From CAZKUR01 sp964556005 (GTDB lineage: Bacteria > Bacteroidota > Ignavibacteria > Ignavibacteriales > Ignavibacteriaceae): DNA of 45,425 nucleotides. The stretch's first letter is position 1; the number at the start of each line of letters is the position of its first letter. The stretch lies in contig CAZKUR010000028.1 in NCBI GenBank assembly GCA_964556005.1, forward strand, positions 1 through 45,425. Reading direction: 5' to 3'. Shown here in pieces: positions 27,260-36,014 of this stretch. The notes beneath the pieces are model-generated. The model was not told the DNA's origin. It worked only from the letters and a program-made list of their open reading frames with translations, and did no database searches. A program made the position numbers and the translations under genes.

Positions 27260-27844
27260 GTGGGTGATCCGAAAATACTAAAGAAAAAAATAACCATCAC
27301 CTTCATTGTATTAATTGTACTTATTCTCGGCAGTAGTGTGCTGGGCTGGATATTTACACAGCAAATTGAAAAAAGCAATAAAATAATAGACGTTGTTCAT
27401 CAACTCAAAGAATCTGAACTTCAACTTAGAAGAGAAGAAAAAAATCTTCTGATAAGAGGCTACTCTCAGCAAAGGTATCTCAGGTGGCAAAAAGCAAAAG
27501 AGGATTTTTATCAGGATTTCGGGCAACTTATCGGAATGAAAGCTTTAAATGATTCCGAAATTACAAAAATTAAAGCTGATTACACTCAAATGTCCGATGT
27601 GTACAGCAAATTTTTTGAAGATATAAGAGCCAAATCATTAACTCAAGCGGAGATTGCCAATTACGATACCCAGTTCAAAAATATCGGCAGAGCAACTCTT
27701 GAGATGATAAACAAAATTATGGTTCAAGAACAGAAAATGTCCTCAAGTACGGATTTACGTGCAGATATCCTGATAATAATCTTTTTACTCATTTTTATAG
27801 CAACAGCAGGATTTTTAATAGTTAATGTCATCAAGAATTTATAA
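27260..27844 (+). CDS. Membrane protein with four-helix-bundle-like sensory domain, no output domain
   Basis: 194 residues from a GTG start. Two membrane helices (about 12-32 and 172-190) enclose a helical extracytoplasmic region, the layout of the 4HB sensory module of chemoreceptors and kinases. No HAMP, kinase, receiver or methyl-accepting region follows the second helix, so it looks like a detached sensor. The motif LQLRREEKNLLIRGYS resembles EARRFEKNFLLYG in the kinase encoded at 40,828-42,378. It lies between the two siroheme genes in one tight run. Function unknown. Confidence 0.7.
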   Translation: MGDPKILKKKITITFIVLIVLILGSSVLGWIFTQQIEKSNKIIDVVHQLKESELQLRREEKNLLIRGYSQQRYLRWQKAKEDFYQDFGQLIGMKALNDSEITKIKADYTQMSDVYSKFFEDIRAKSLTQAEIANYDTQFKNIGRATLEMINKIMVQEQKMSSSTDLRADILIIIFLLIFIATAGFLIVNVIKNL

Positions 27845-27876
27845 CAATAAAAAATATTTTGTAACGGAGACTAAAA

Positions 27877-28656
27877 TTGGAATACGGTAAAGTTTATATC
27901 GCTGGGGCCGGGCCGGGTGACCCGGAGCTTATTACACTTAAAGCATTAAATAGGCTGAAGCAAGCAGATGTTGTCGTGTATGACAGATTAATAAACGACG
28001 ACTTGCTTTCATACTGCAAAGATGCATGTGAAAAAATTTTTGTAGGAAAGGAATCCGGTTATCATCATATAGAGCAAAATAAAATAATTGAAATCCTAAT
28101 AGAAAAAGCAGTGCACGGGTATGACGTATTGAGATTAAAAGGCGGCAATCCGTTTGTCTTCGGAAGAGGCTCCGAAGAAGCTGCTGCCCTTAAGAAAGCC
28201 GGAATAGAATTCGAGATAATACCGGGAATAACTTCAGGACTCTCAGCACCGATTTACAGCGGCATTCCGGTAACGCATAGAGGCTTAATAACACAATGCA
28301 TTTTAATTACTGCACATGAATGCCCCGGAAAACCTGAAACCCAGGTCGAGTGGGAAAAATTGGCAACATTGAAAAATGCTAATCTTATAATTTATATGGG
28401 CGCTTCAAGAATTGAGAAAATATGCAGCGAATTGAAAAAACACGGGATGAACCCGGCAATGCCTGTTGCTGTTATTGAAAACGGGACTCTTCCCGAACAA
28501 AGAACTATTACTGGGAGACTCGATGATATCGCAAAAGAATTTAATAAAGCGAATTTTCATCCGCCTGTTATTATTATGATAAGCCCTACTGTTTCGATGA
28601 GAGATGAAATTTCCTGGTTTGAAAAAAACAAAAGCTTAATACTGGAAATGATATAA
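27877..28656 (+). CDS. cobA: Uroporphyrinogen-III C-methyltransferase
   Basis: 259 residues. It methylates uroporphyrinogen III twice with S-adenosylmethionine to give precorrin-2. Motifs: VYIAGAGPGDPELITLKA, VVYDRLI, LRLKGGNPFVFGRGSEE and IIPGITSGL. The start is a TTG about nine bases after CGGAG. With the 26,573 gene it gives a two-enzyme route from uroporphyrinogen III to siroheme or onward to cobalamin. Confidence 0.96.
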   Translation: MEYGKVYIAGAGPGDPELITLKALNRLKQADVVVYDRLINDDLLSYCKDACEKIFVGKESGYHHIEQNKIIEILIEKAVHGYDVLRLKGGNPFVFGRGSEEAAALKKAGIEFEIIPGITSGLSAPIYSGIPVTHRGLITQCILITAHECPGKPETQVEWEKLATLKNANLIIYMGASRIEKICSELKKHGMNPAMPVAVIENGTLPEQRTITGRLDDIAKEFNKANFHPPVIIMISPTVSMRDEISWFEKNKSLILEMI

Positions 28657-28790
28657 AATCAGATGTAGAGATTTTATCAGTAAATTAATTTACAACTAAC
28701 TCTTGTTCAAAAAAATATAAATAGACTAAATGATAAAACGGTTAATTGAATATGCTATTTTATCTTCGGTTCATTTAACTCGGATATATA

Positions 28791-29846
28791 ATGAGATTTT
28801 TTGATATCAATCTACCTATTGTTGGAATTCATTTTAATGTTTTACTTTTAATTTTAATCGGGTTTTGTGTCGGAGTAATCGCCGGATTTTTTGGTGAAGG
28901 CGGCGGCTGGTTTGTAACGCCCGCTTTAAATATTTTCGGTTTTCATATGGCTTTTGCTATCGGTACATGCCTTTCAAATATTTTCGGACAATCCTTAGGC
29001 GGAGCAATCAAGCACAACAAAATGGGAAATATCGATTGGAAGCTTGGTTTAATTACAATTGTAGTTTCGATAACCGGCTTTGAAATAGGATCGCAGGTGG
29101 TTCTCAGTTTGGAGAGGATTGGAAACGCAGGAGAAATTATTAGATGGTGCTATGTAGTATTTTTAACCGGTTTAAGCAGCTTTATGTTTTATGATTATTT
29201 CGTACTGCAAAAAAGGCAATTAAATGGAAATTCCGGCAAGGAAATTACTTCAAATAAGGAACCGGAACGCAACCCGTTTGCTGTACGGCTCCACCAGATA
29301 AAAATTCCTCCGATGATTTCCTTTCCCGCATCGCAAATTGAATCTGTTTCACTCTGGATAATAATAATAATTTTTTTATCTACTGGTTTTATTTCAGGAC
29401 TTTTAGGTATTGGAGGCGGGTTTATTATTCTACCTACACTTATTTATTTAATCGGGCTGCCGACAGTTATAGCTGTTGGTACAAGTTTAATAACCGTTTT
29501 ATTTAGTTCCGCTTTTGGAGCCCTGACATACGCACTTCAGGGACGAGTTGAGATAGTTGCTGCAGTTATTCTACTAATTGGTGCTTCAATAGGCGCTCAG
29601 ATCGGTGCTTCAGCAGTTAGGTATATTAAAGGTTACGGCATCAGGTTATTATTTGCAATAATGATTGCGTTCGCAGGGTTATCCGTTATAACCGAGCAGT
29701 TCTTTAAAATGTCTGGCAAAATGATTTTTCAAACCATTGCCGAAATCATTCTAATGGGAACTGCAATAACGATGACTTCAATAATAATCGGTAAGCTTAT
29801 ACTCGAAGTTCGTAGAGAAAGAAAAACTGTTACTAAGCGAATATAA
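28791..29846 (+). CDS. TauE/SafE (TSUP) permease, array copy 1
   Basis: 351 residues, about eight membrane helices in two similar halves, as in the TauE/SafE family of small-anion (sulfite, sulfonate or related) permeases. Half 1 carries GFFGEGGGWFVTPALNIFGF, half 2 carries GLLGIGGGFIILPTL. The first loop has an unusual Glu where other copies have Val (GFFGVGGG). The residue after the conserved HMAFAIGT is Cys. A charged cytoplasmic loop (about residues 145-165) separates the halves and is the most variable part. First of six head-to-tail copies; next gene follows by 23 bases. Confidence 0.93.
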   Translation: MRFFDINLPIVGIHFNVLLLILIGFCVGVIAGFFGEGGGWFVTPALNIFGFHMAFAIGTCLSNIFGQSLGGAIKHNKMGNIDWKLGLITIVVSITGFEIGSQVVLSLERIGNAGEIIRWCYVVFLTGLSSFMFYDYFVLQKRQLNGNSGKEITSNKEPERNPFAVRLHQIKIPPMISFPASQIESVSLWIIIIIFLSTGFISGLLGIGGGFIILPTLIYLIGLPTVIAVGTSLITVLFSSAFGALTYALQGRVEIVAAVILLIGASIGAQIGASAVRYIKGYGIRLLFAIMIAFAGLSVITEQFFKMSGKMIFQTIAEIILMGTAITMTSIIIGKLILEVRRERKTVTKRI

Positions 29847-29869
29847 AATTTAAATATAGAGATACAAAC

Positions 29870-30922
29870 ATGCACATTTTTAACATCTATTTACCTGTTG
29901 CCGGAATTGAATTCAACGTTTTATTATTAATTTTAATCGGCTTTTGCGTAGGTGTAATTGGAGGTTTCTTTGGGGTTGGTGGCGGCTGGATGATTACACC
30001 AGCATTAAATATTTTCGGGTTTCATATGGCCTTTGCTATCGGCACGGGCCTTTCGGATATTTTTGGCCAATCATTGGGAGCAATTAAAAAACATCAGAGT
30101 ATGGGAAATATTGATTGGAAGCTCGGTTTATTGTCGATCATTACCTCACTGATTGGATTTGAATTAGGTTCGAGAGTAGTGATCGATTTAGAGAAAGCGG
30201 GTGATGTGGGCATAATCATCAGGTGGTGTTATGTTATTTTTCTATCCGGCCTCGGTGCTTTTATGTTCTATGATTATTTCGTACTTCATAAAAAATTGCT
30301 GCAGCAAATGGAGGAAGAAAATAACAGTAAAGATACTACCGCAAAACAAAAAGCTAACTCTTTGGGTTTTGCTCAAAAACTTCATAGTTTAAATATCCCC
30401 CCGATGATCTCCTTTCCAAAATCAAAAATTGATAAAGTATCGTTGTGGGTAATTGTATTAGTTTTTTTAGCTACCGGTTTTCTTTCGGGAATTTTAGGCA
30501 TTGGCGGAGGATTTATTATTCTTCCAACTTTAGTTTATGTTATAGGACTCCCTACCATTCTTGCTGTCGGTACCTCTCTAATTACCGTCCTGGTAACCGC
30601 TGGTTTCGGAAGTCTTACATACGCTTTGGATGGAAGGGTTGAGATATATGCTGCCGTATTTATGCTGTTAGGTGCATCGATCGGAGCCCAGATTGGCGCT
30701 ACTGCAATCAAATATATTAAAGGATATGGTATAAGGCTTTTATTTGCAATAATGATAGTATTAACTGGACTTTCGGTTATAATGGAACAATTTTATAAAA
30801 TGACAAAGAAAACTCTCTTTCAAGATTCTTCAGGAATTATACTGGTTGGGACAGCTTTAGCTATGACTATTATAATTATTACAAGACTTGTAAAGCAATT
30901 TAGAAAAGAGAATGGAAGATAA
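29870..30922 (+). CDS. TauE/SafE (TSUP) permease, array copy 2
   Basis: 350 residues. Half-1 motif GFFGVGGGWMITP and HMAFAIGT followed by Gly; half-2 motif GILGIGGGFIILPTLVYVIG and AVGTSLITVLV. The central loop is long and polar (MEEENNSKDTTAKQK). It is close to copy 1 in the FYDYFVL segment after the fourth helix, and to copy 3 in the WMITP wording. Gap to copy 3 is 40 bases. No strong ribosome site is visible. Confidence 0.93.
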   Translation: MHIFNIYLPVAGIEFNVLLLILIGFCVGVIGGFFGVGGGWMITPALNIFGFHMAFAIGTGLSDIFGQSLGAIKKHQSMGNIDWKLGLLSIITSLIGFELGSRVVIDLEKAGDVGIIIRWCYVIFLSGLGAFMFYDYFVLHKKLLQQMEEENNSKDTTAKQKANSLGFAQKLHSLNIPPMISFPKSKIDKVSLWVIVLVFLATGFLSGILGIGGGFIILPTLVYVIGLPTILAVGTSLITVLVTAGFGSLTYALDGRVEIYAAVFMLLGASIGAQIGATAIKYIKGYGIRLLFAIMIVLTGLSVIMEQFYKMTKKTLFQDSSGIILVGTALAMTIIIITRLVKQFRKENGR

Positions 30923-30962
30923 GTTGAAGTGTACCTAAATAAAATAATAAAAAATCAAAAGT

Positions 30963-32027
30963 ATGGATATATTTAATATCTATTTACCTGTAGCCGGAAT
31001 TCACTTTAATATCCTGTTATTATTATTAATTGGATTTTGTGTCGGTGTTTTAGGAGGATTTTTCGGAGTAGGCGGCGGCTGGATGATTACTCCCGCCCTT
31101 AATATATTCGGCTTTCATATGGCTTTTGCTATCGGTACACCGCTCGCAAGTATTTTCGGGCAATGCATCGGTGCTGTTAGAAAACATAACCGGATGGGTA
31201 ATATAGATTGGAAATTAGGTTTTATTTCAATTGGAACTTCAGTTATTGGTCTTGAAATCGGTTCACGATCTATACTTGCTTTAGAGAAAGCTGGGGATGT
31301 AGGCACAATTGTGCGGTGGTGTTATTTCTTTCTTCTTTCATGCCTTGGCATATATATGCTGTATGATTATTTTGTTGTTCACCCAAAGCAGCTTAAGCTA
31401 ATGGAAGAGGGAAAATTAACAAACGGGAATATATCCACCAGGAGTAAAATTTCGGAAAGGCTTCATCATATAAAAATACCCCCTATGATTTCCCTCCCTG
31501 CTTCGGATATTGAAGCAGTTTCTCTCTGGGTGATACTATTTATATTTTTAATCACCGGTTTTCTCTCAGGGTTCATGGGTGTAGGAGGAGGATTTATTAT
31601 AATTCCTGTTTTAGTTTATTTAATCGGGCTTCCGACAACAATTGCAGTCGGAACAAGTTTAGTTACAGTACTTTTTGCTGCCGGTTATGGAGCTTTTACA
31701 TATGCATTAAAAGGGCGTGTCGAACTTCTTGCAGCTTTGATCATGCTCATAGGTTCTTCGACCGGAGCGCAAATAGGTGCTACTGCTGTTAAATATATAA
31801 AAGGTTACGGAATTAGATTACTGTTTGCAATTATGATCGTATTGGCCAGCTTTTCGGTTGCAACCGAACAAATATATAAAATGACTTTGACTCCACTTTT
31901 TCAATCTTTTGCCGGTATAGTCCTGATGGGAAGCGCGCTTTCCATTACCATTATTATCATCGGAAAACTTGTTATTGAATCTAAAAAAGAAAATAAAATA
32001 GAAATACAACCAATTCAGAAGGGATAA
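30963..32027 (+). CDS. TauE/SafE (TSUP) permease, array copy 3
   Basis: 354 residues. Half 1: GFFGVGGGWMITP, then HMAFAIGT followed by Pro; half 2: GFMGVGGGFIIIPVLVYLIG and AVGTSLVTVLF. It shares YDYFVVHPKQL with copy 4, so copies 3 and 4 form the closest neighbours in this segment. The C-terminal tail ends in a charged KKENKIEIQPIQKG. Gap to copy 4 is only 15 bases. Confidence 0.93.
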   Translation: MDIFNIYLPVAGIHFNILLLLLIGFCVGVLGGFFGVGGGWMITPALNIFGFHMAFAIGTPLASIFGQCIGAVRKHNRMGNIDWKLGFISIGTSVIGLEIGSRSILALEKAGDVGTIVRWCYFFLLSCLGIYMLYDYFVVHPKQLKLMEEGKLTNGNISTRSKISERLHHIKIPPMISLPASDIEAVSLWVILFIFLITGFLSGFMGVGGGFIIIPVLVYLIGLPTTIAVGTSLVTVLFAAGYGAFTYALKGRVELLAALIMLIGSSTGAQIGATAVKYIKGYGIRLLFAIMIVLASFSVATEQIYKMTLTPLFQSFAGIVLMGSALSITIIIIGKLVIESKKENKIEIQPIQKG

Positions 32028-32042
32028 ATCCAGGGGAAAAAT

Positions 32043-33086
32043 ATGGATATTTTCAACATTTATTTACCTGTTGCTGGAATAGAGTTTAACGTCTTGTTGC
32101 TGCTTACAATAGGATTTTGTGTCGGAGTCCTCGGCGGATTTTTCGGTGTCGGCGGCGGATGGATTGTTACTCCGGCTTTAAACATTTTCGGATTCCACAT
32201 GGCTTTTGCTATAGGCACAGATCTGTCGAATATTTTCGGCCAATCAATAGGTGCAGTTAAAAAACACCAGAAGATGGGAAACATTGACTGGAAACTCGGA
32301 CTCATTTCAATTATTACTTCTGTTATAGGATTGGAGATAGGTTCCGAGGTTATTATTGCCCTGGAAAAAGCAGGCGATGTCGGCGTAATTGTAAGATGGT
32401 GCTACATGTTTCTGCTTTTTTCACTTGGCTGTTATATGCTGTATGATTATTTCGTGGTTCATCCTAAGCAATTAGAAAGAATAAAACAAGAAATAGAAAA
32501 CCCAACCGGGAATAAAGTTACACATGAAAGAAGCAAGCTTTCGGAAAAATTGCATAAAATAAACATGCCTCCAATGATATCGTTCCCTGCCTCCGAGATC
32601 GACAGCGTTTCAATTTGGATTATATTTTTAATCTTTTTGTTCACGGGTTTTCTTTCAGGATTTTTAGGAGTTGGCGGCGGTTTCATTATTATGCCTGCAC
32701 TCGTTTATTTAATTGGTCTTCCTACCACGGTTGCAGTTGGTACAAGTTTAATTACGGTACTTTTCAGCGGTGCTTACGGATGTTTTACTTATGCAATAAA
32801 AGGACGGGTAGAATTAATTGCCGCTTTCATCATGTTGATTGGAGCTTCAATCGGTGCACAAATAGGTTCTACAGCAGTTAAATATGTTAAAGGCTACGGT
32901 ATAAGACTTTTGTTCGCAATCATGATTGTTCTTGCAGCTTTATCTGTAGCAACAGAACAATTTTATAAATTAACTATGCATCCACTATTTCAATCTCTCG
33001 CCGGTATAGTTTTAATCGGTACAGCTTTGGTATTATGTGCCGCAATTATCGGAAAGCTTATAATAGAATCTAAAAAAGAAGAATAA
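32043..33086 (+). CDS. TauE/SafE (TSUP) permease, array copy 4
   Basis: 347 residues. Half 1: GFFGVGGGWIVTP, HMAFAIGT followed by Asp; half 2: GFLGVGGGFIIMPALVYLIG and AVGTSLITVLF. Its first half resembles copies 5-6 (IVTP, GTD), while its second half keeps the IxxP/GTS form of copies 1-3. It is therefore intermediate in the series. AGGGGAAA before the ATG is the best ribosome site of the array. Confidence 0.93.
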   Translation: MDIFNIYLPVAGIEFNVLLLLTIGFCVGVLGGFFGVGGGWIVTPALNIFGFHMAFAIGTDLSNIFGQSIGAVKKHQKMGNIDWKLGLISIITSVIGLEIGSEVIIALEKAGDVGVIVRWCYMFLLFSLGCYMLYDYFVVHPKQLERIKQEIENPTGNKVTHERSKLSEKLHKINMPPMISFPASEIDSVSIWIIFLIFLFTGFLSGFLGVGGGFIIMPALVYLIGLPTTVAVGTSLITVLFSGAYGCFTYAIKGRVELIAAFIMLIGASIGAQIGSTAVKYVKGYGIRLLFAIMIVLAALSVATEQFYKLTMHPLFQSLAGIVLIGTALVLCAAIIGKLIIESKKEE

Positions 33087-33123
33087 AATCGTTTAATCAT
33101 TAACTAATAAAGCGAAATAAAAT

Positions 33124-34176
33124 ATGGACATCTTTAATATTTATTTGCCCGTTGCAGGAATTGAATTCAATGCATTACTGTTACTCGTAATAGGTTTTTG
33201 TGTAGGTGTCCTTGGTGGTTTTTTCGGTGTGGGCGGCGGTTGGATTGTTACTCCTGCTTTAAACATATTCGGATTCCACATGGCTTTTGCAATAGGAACT
33301 GACCTTGCAAACATTTTCGGCCAATCAATAGGGGCAGTTAAAAAACATCAAAAAATGGGAAACATCGACTGGAAATTGGGCTACATTTCAATTTTGATTT
33401 CAATTATCGGGCTGGAAGCAGGATCGCAGGTAGTACTCATTCTAGAAAAAGCCGGAGACATTGGTTCGATAGTAAGATGGAGCTATCTTTTCCTTATGTT
33501 CGGATTAAGTTCAATTATGTTCTATGATTATTTTAAAGTAAATATTAAGAACGGCAAAAAATCATTAAAAGGAGTTAATAAAAATCTGGGGGCCGGAACT
33601 AAAGAAGTGAAAAGCAAAATAGCAGAAAAACTACACAGAGTAAATCTTCCGCCGATGATTTCTTTGCCCGCATCCGGGATTGAATCCGTTTCACTCTGGA
33701 TAGTCATATTCGTTTTTTTATTTACAGGATTTTTATCAGGCTTTTTAGGCGTTGGCGGCGGATTTATAAGAATGCCGGCAATGGTTTATTTAATCGGGGT
33801 CCCTACGGTTATTGCAGTAGGTACTGATCTAATGAGCATTCTTTTCGCCGGCGCATACGGATGCTTTACCTACGCTGTTAAAGGCCGGGTCGAATTCATT
33901 GCGGCATTTATAATGTTGATTGGCGCTTCTATTGGCGCACAAATAGGAGCCACAGCAATAAAATATATCAAAGGCTACGGCATCAGGCTGCTCTTTGCCA
34001 TCATGATTGTTTTAGCCGGCTGTTCGATTGCGCTCGAACAAATTTATAAAGTTACAGAAATTTCCGTTTATCAGTCTTTTGCCGGAATTGTTTTAATGGG
34101 AACAGCTGTTCTCATGACATTCATTATTATTTCAAGACTTATTCTTGAATCAAGGAAAGAAGCAAAAGTATCATAA
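33124..34176 (+). CDS. TauE/SafE (TSUP) permease, array copy 5
   Basis: 350 residues. Half 1: GFFGVGGGWIVTP, GTDLANIFGQS; half 2: GFLGVGGGFIRMPAMVYLIG and AVGTDLMSILF. The Ile-to-Arg change in GGGFIRMP and the Ser-to-Asp change in GTDLMS are shared only with copy 6. Both lie in the motif that lines the half-2 re-entrant segment in this family, so the anion site may differ from copies 1-4. Confidence 0.93.
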   Translation: MDIFNIYLPVAGIEFNALLLLVIGFCVGVLGGFFGVGGGWIVTPALNIFGFHMAFAIGTDLANIFGQSIGAVKKHQKMGNIDWKLGYISILISIIGLEAGSQVVLILEKAGDIGSIVRWSYLFLMFGLSSIMFYDYFKVNIKNGKKSLKGVNKNLGAGTKEVKSKIAEKLHRVNLPPMISLPASGIESVSLWIVIFVFLFTGFLSGFLGVGGGFIRMPAMVYLIGVPTVIAVGTDLMSILFAGAYGCFTYAVKGRVEFIAAFIMLIGASIGAQIGATAIKYIKGYGIRLLFAIMIVLAGCSIALEQIYKVTEISVYQSFAGIVLMGTAVLMTFIIISRLILESRKEAKVS

Positions 34177-34220
34177 ATCCAAAGATCATTTTAAATTAAT
34201 TATTTAAATGAGAAAAAAAT

Positions 34221-35273
34221 ATGGACATATTTAATATTACTCTACCTGTTGCAGGCATTGAATTCAATGTTATATTATTGGTCGTTATTGGATTTTGCGT
34301 TGGTGTGTTAGGCGGATTTTTTGGCGTGGGAGGCGCATGGATTGTTACTCCCGCACTAAATATTTTCGGTTTTCATATGTCGTACGCTATAGGAACAGAC
34401 CTTGCGCATATTTTCGGAAAATCAATTGTCGCTACCAAGAAACATAGTAAAATGGGTAATGTAGACTGGAAATTAGGATCGATTTCAATTGGTGCTTCCA
34501 TTCTTGGTGTCGAAGCTGGTTCGCAGATAATCATGATACTTGAGAGAGTTGGAAATGTAGGTTCAATAGTTAGGTGGAGTTATATTATATTATTAATAGG
34601 TCTGTCTATTTTTATGATGTATGATTACTTTGTAGTCCGTCCTTCAGAAGATGAACCATCGAAAACAGATTCAAAAGAAATATTAAAAAAACCAAAAAAG
34701 AAAAAAGTCCGATTATCGCAAAGGCTTCATAAAATAAAAATTCCGCCTATGGTTTCTTTTCCTACTTCAGGAATCGAGTCTGTTTCTCTCTGGATTGTAC
34801 TTTTTATATTTTTTATTACTGGTTTTCTTTCCGGCTTTATGGGAGTCGGAGGTGGTTTTATTAGAATGCCTGCACTAGTTTATTTAATCGGATGCCCGAC
34901 AGCAATTGCAGTGGGAACCGATTTGATGAGTGTTTTATTCAGTGGAGCATACGGATGTTTTACTTATGCTTTAAAAGGCAGGGTTGAAATAATTGCAGCT
35001 TTTTATATGCTGCTTGGAGCCTCTATTGGCGCTCAATTGGGCGTGACTGCCGTTAAATATATCCGGGGCTACGGCATAAGGCTTCTTTTTGCAATTATGA
35101 TTGCATTTGCAGGTATCTCCGTTTTAATTGAACAAATTTACAAAATGACAAATATACCTATTTATTCTAGTATTGCAGGAGTACTGGTTATCGGCGCCTC
35201 GATCCTGATGACCCTGGTTATATGCATGAAATTATTTAAAGCCGTTAGACGTGAAAAACTATTAGCGAAGTAA
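34221..35273 (+). CDS. TauE/SafE (TSUP) permease, array copy 6
   Basis: 350 residues. Half 1 is the most diverged: GGFFGVGGAWIVTP replaces GGGW, HMSYAIGT replaces HMAFAIGT, and IFGKSIVATKKH replaces IFGQSIGAVKKH. Half 2 has GGGFIRMPALVYLIGCP and GTDLMSVLF as in copy 5. The central loop is very basic (KKPKKKKVRLSQR). The small membrane-protein gene follows after 75 bases. Confidence 0.93.
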   Translation: MDIFNITLPVAGIEFNVILLVVIGFCVGVLGGFFGVGGAWIVTPALNIFGFHMSYAIGTDLAHIFGKSIVATKKHSKMGNVDWKLGSISIGASILGVEAGSQIIMILERVGNVGSIVRWSYIILLIGLSIFMMYDYFVVRPSEDEPSKTDSKEILKKPKKKKVRLSQRLHKIKIPPMVSFPTSGIESVSLWIVLFIFFITGFLSGFMGVGGGFIRMPALVYLIGCPTAIAVGTDLMSVLFSGAYGCFTYALKGRVEIIAAFYMLLGASIGAQLGVTAVKYIRGYGIRLLFAIMIAFAGISVLIEQIYKMTNIPIYSSIAGVLVIGASILMTLVICMKLFKAVRREKLLAK

Positions 35274-35348
35274 ATAAATAATTTTTATTTCAATTAAATT
35301 TTTAAATATCTTTTATAAATATTAGTTTAACAGTTAAGGAAATAAATT

Positions 35349-35654
35349 ATGTCAAAAAAGAAAATATTTGTTCTGCTGCTCTTCTGTTTTATTCTTGCCT
35401 GTGCCTACAGCAATACTTATGCAAGCGAAGGAGCCGGCGGAAAACAAGAAGTAGCAATAAATAAAACTATCGATACAAAAGATCTCTCCGGGGTCAACCT
35501 CTGGATTGCCAAATTATATAATGAGGATAGAATCATGTACGCTGTCGTTGTTACTCTCGTAATGGCAACGTTAGGTTCTGTTATGGCTTTTGGAACCGAT
35601 CTTATATTAAAACGTTTTGGTATGACTGTTTCTAAAATTTCACATAATGAATGA
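35349..35654 (+). CDS. Small exported or membrane protein at the end of the permease array
   Basis: 101 residues. An N-terminal hydrophobic run (IFVLLLFCFILACAYS) looks like a signal peptide or anchor with possible cleavage after YAS. A second hydrophobic helix lies about 64-84 (MYAVVVTLVMATLGSVMAFG), and a short basic tail follows. AAGGA precedes the ATG. No family is recognised. Its place as last gene of the permease run suggests an accessory subunit or regulator of the transporters, which is inference from position only. Confidence 0.75.
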   Translation: MSKKKIFVLLLFCFILACAYSNTYASEGAGGKQEVAINKTIDTKDLSGVNLWIAKLYNEDRIMYAVVVTLVMATLGSVMAFGTDLILKRFGMTVSKISHNE

Positions 35655-36014
35655 CCGGACTATTATCTGCAAAAAGTAAAGTGATAAATACAGAATCTTA
35701 GGGCATATACCCGGTTTACATTTGAGAATGTTAAATTGAAATTAATATTAATTGAAAAGCATAGCATAATCAATCTTAATGTTTCACTCGGAGTAAAGGA
35801 GAAATGTACTTTTATCCGGTTGTTCGCTTTTATTGCTTCGCGCTTCATCGTTTAATTTAGTTTATTTTAGAGGTGAATTTATAAAATACACCTAGCGCTT
35901 AACCATTGGGGAAACAACGCAAGTTTAACGCTTTGCCCTGTACGGATATGTTATGTATGCTATTGACTTTTTTCACTGTGTTATTTGTATTAAAGTTAAG
36001 CTATAAAGATAAAT
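35655..36014. other. Gene-free stretch between the permease array and the haem kinase
   Basis: No credible ORF or RNA gene. It holds a 14-base perfect palindrome AATTAATATTAATT (35740-35753), an imperfect inverted repeat AGCGCTTAAC/GTTTAACGCT (35894-35903 with 35923-35932) and a promoter-like pair near 35963-35993. This gap probably separates the permease operon from the signalling genes. Confidence 0.5.
35963..35993 (+). promoter_or_regulatory. Possible promoter of the haem-sensor kinase operon
   Basis: TTGACT (35963-35968) and TATTAA (35988-35993) with a 19-base spacer, 22 bases before the kinase ATG. The spacer is longer than the usual 17, so the call is tentative. Confidence 0.35.

Noticed and set aside
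28791..35273. Long-period repeats that could suggest an amplified mobile unit
   Set aside because: The roughly 1.1-kb periodicity is explained by diverged permease genes; no insertion-sequence ends or direct repeats flank the copies.
35894..35932. Integron attC-like pair (TTAAC and GTTTAAC)
   Set aside because: Arms match only 8 of 10 bases, there is no integrase or cassette array, and the flanking genes are a coherent locus.
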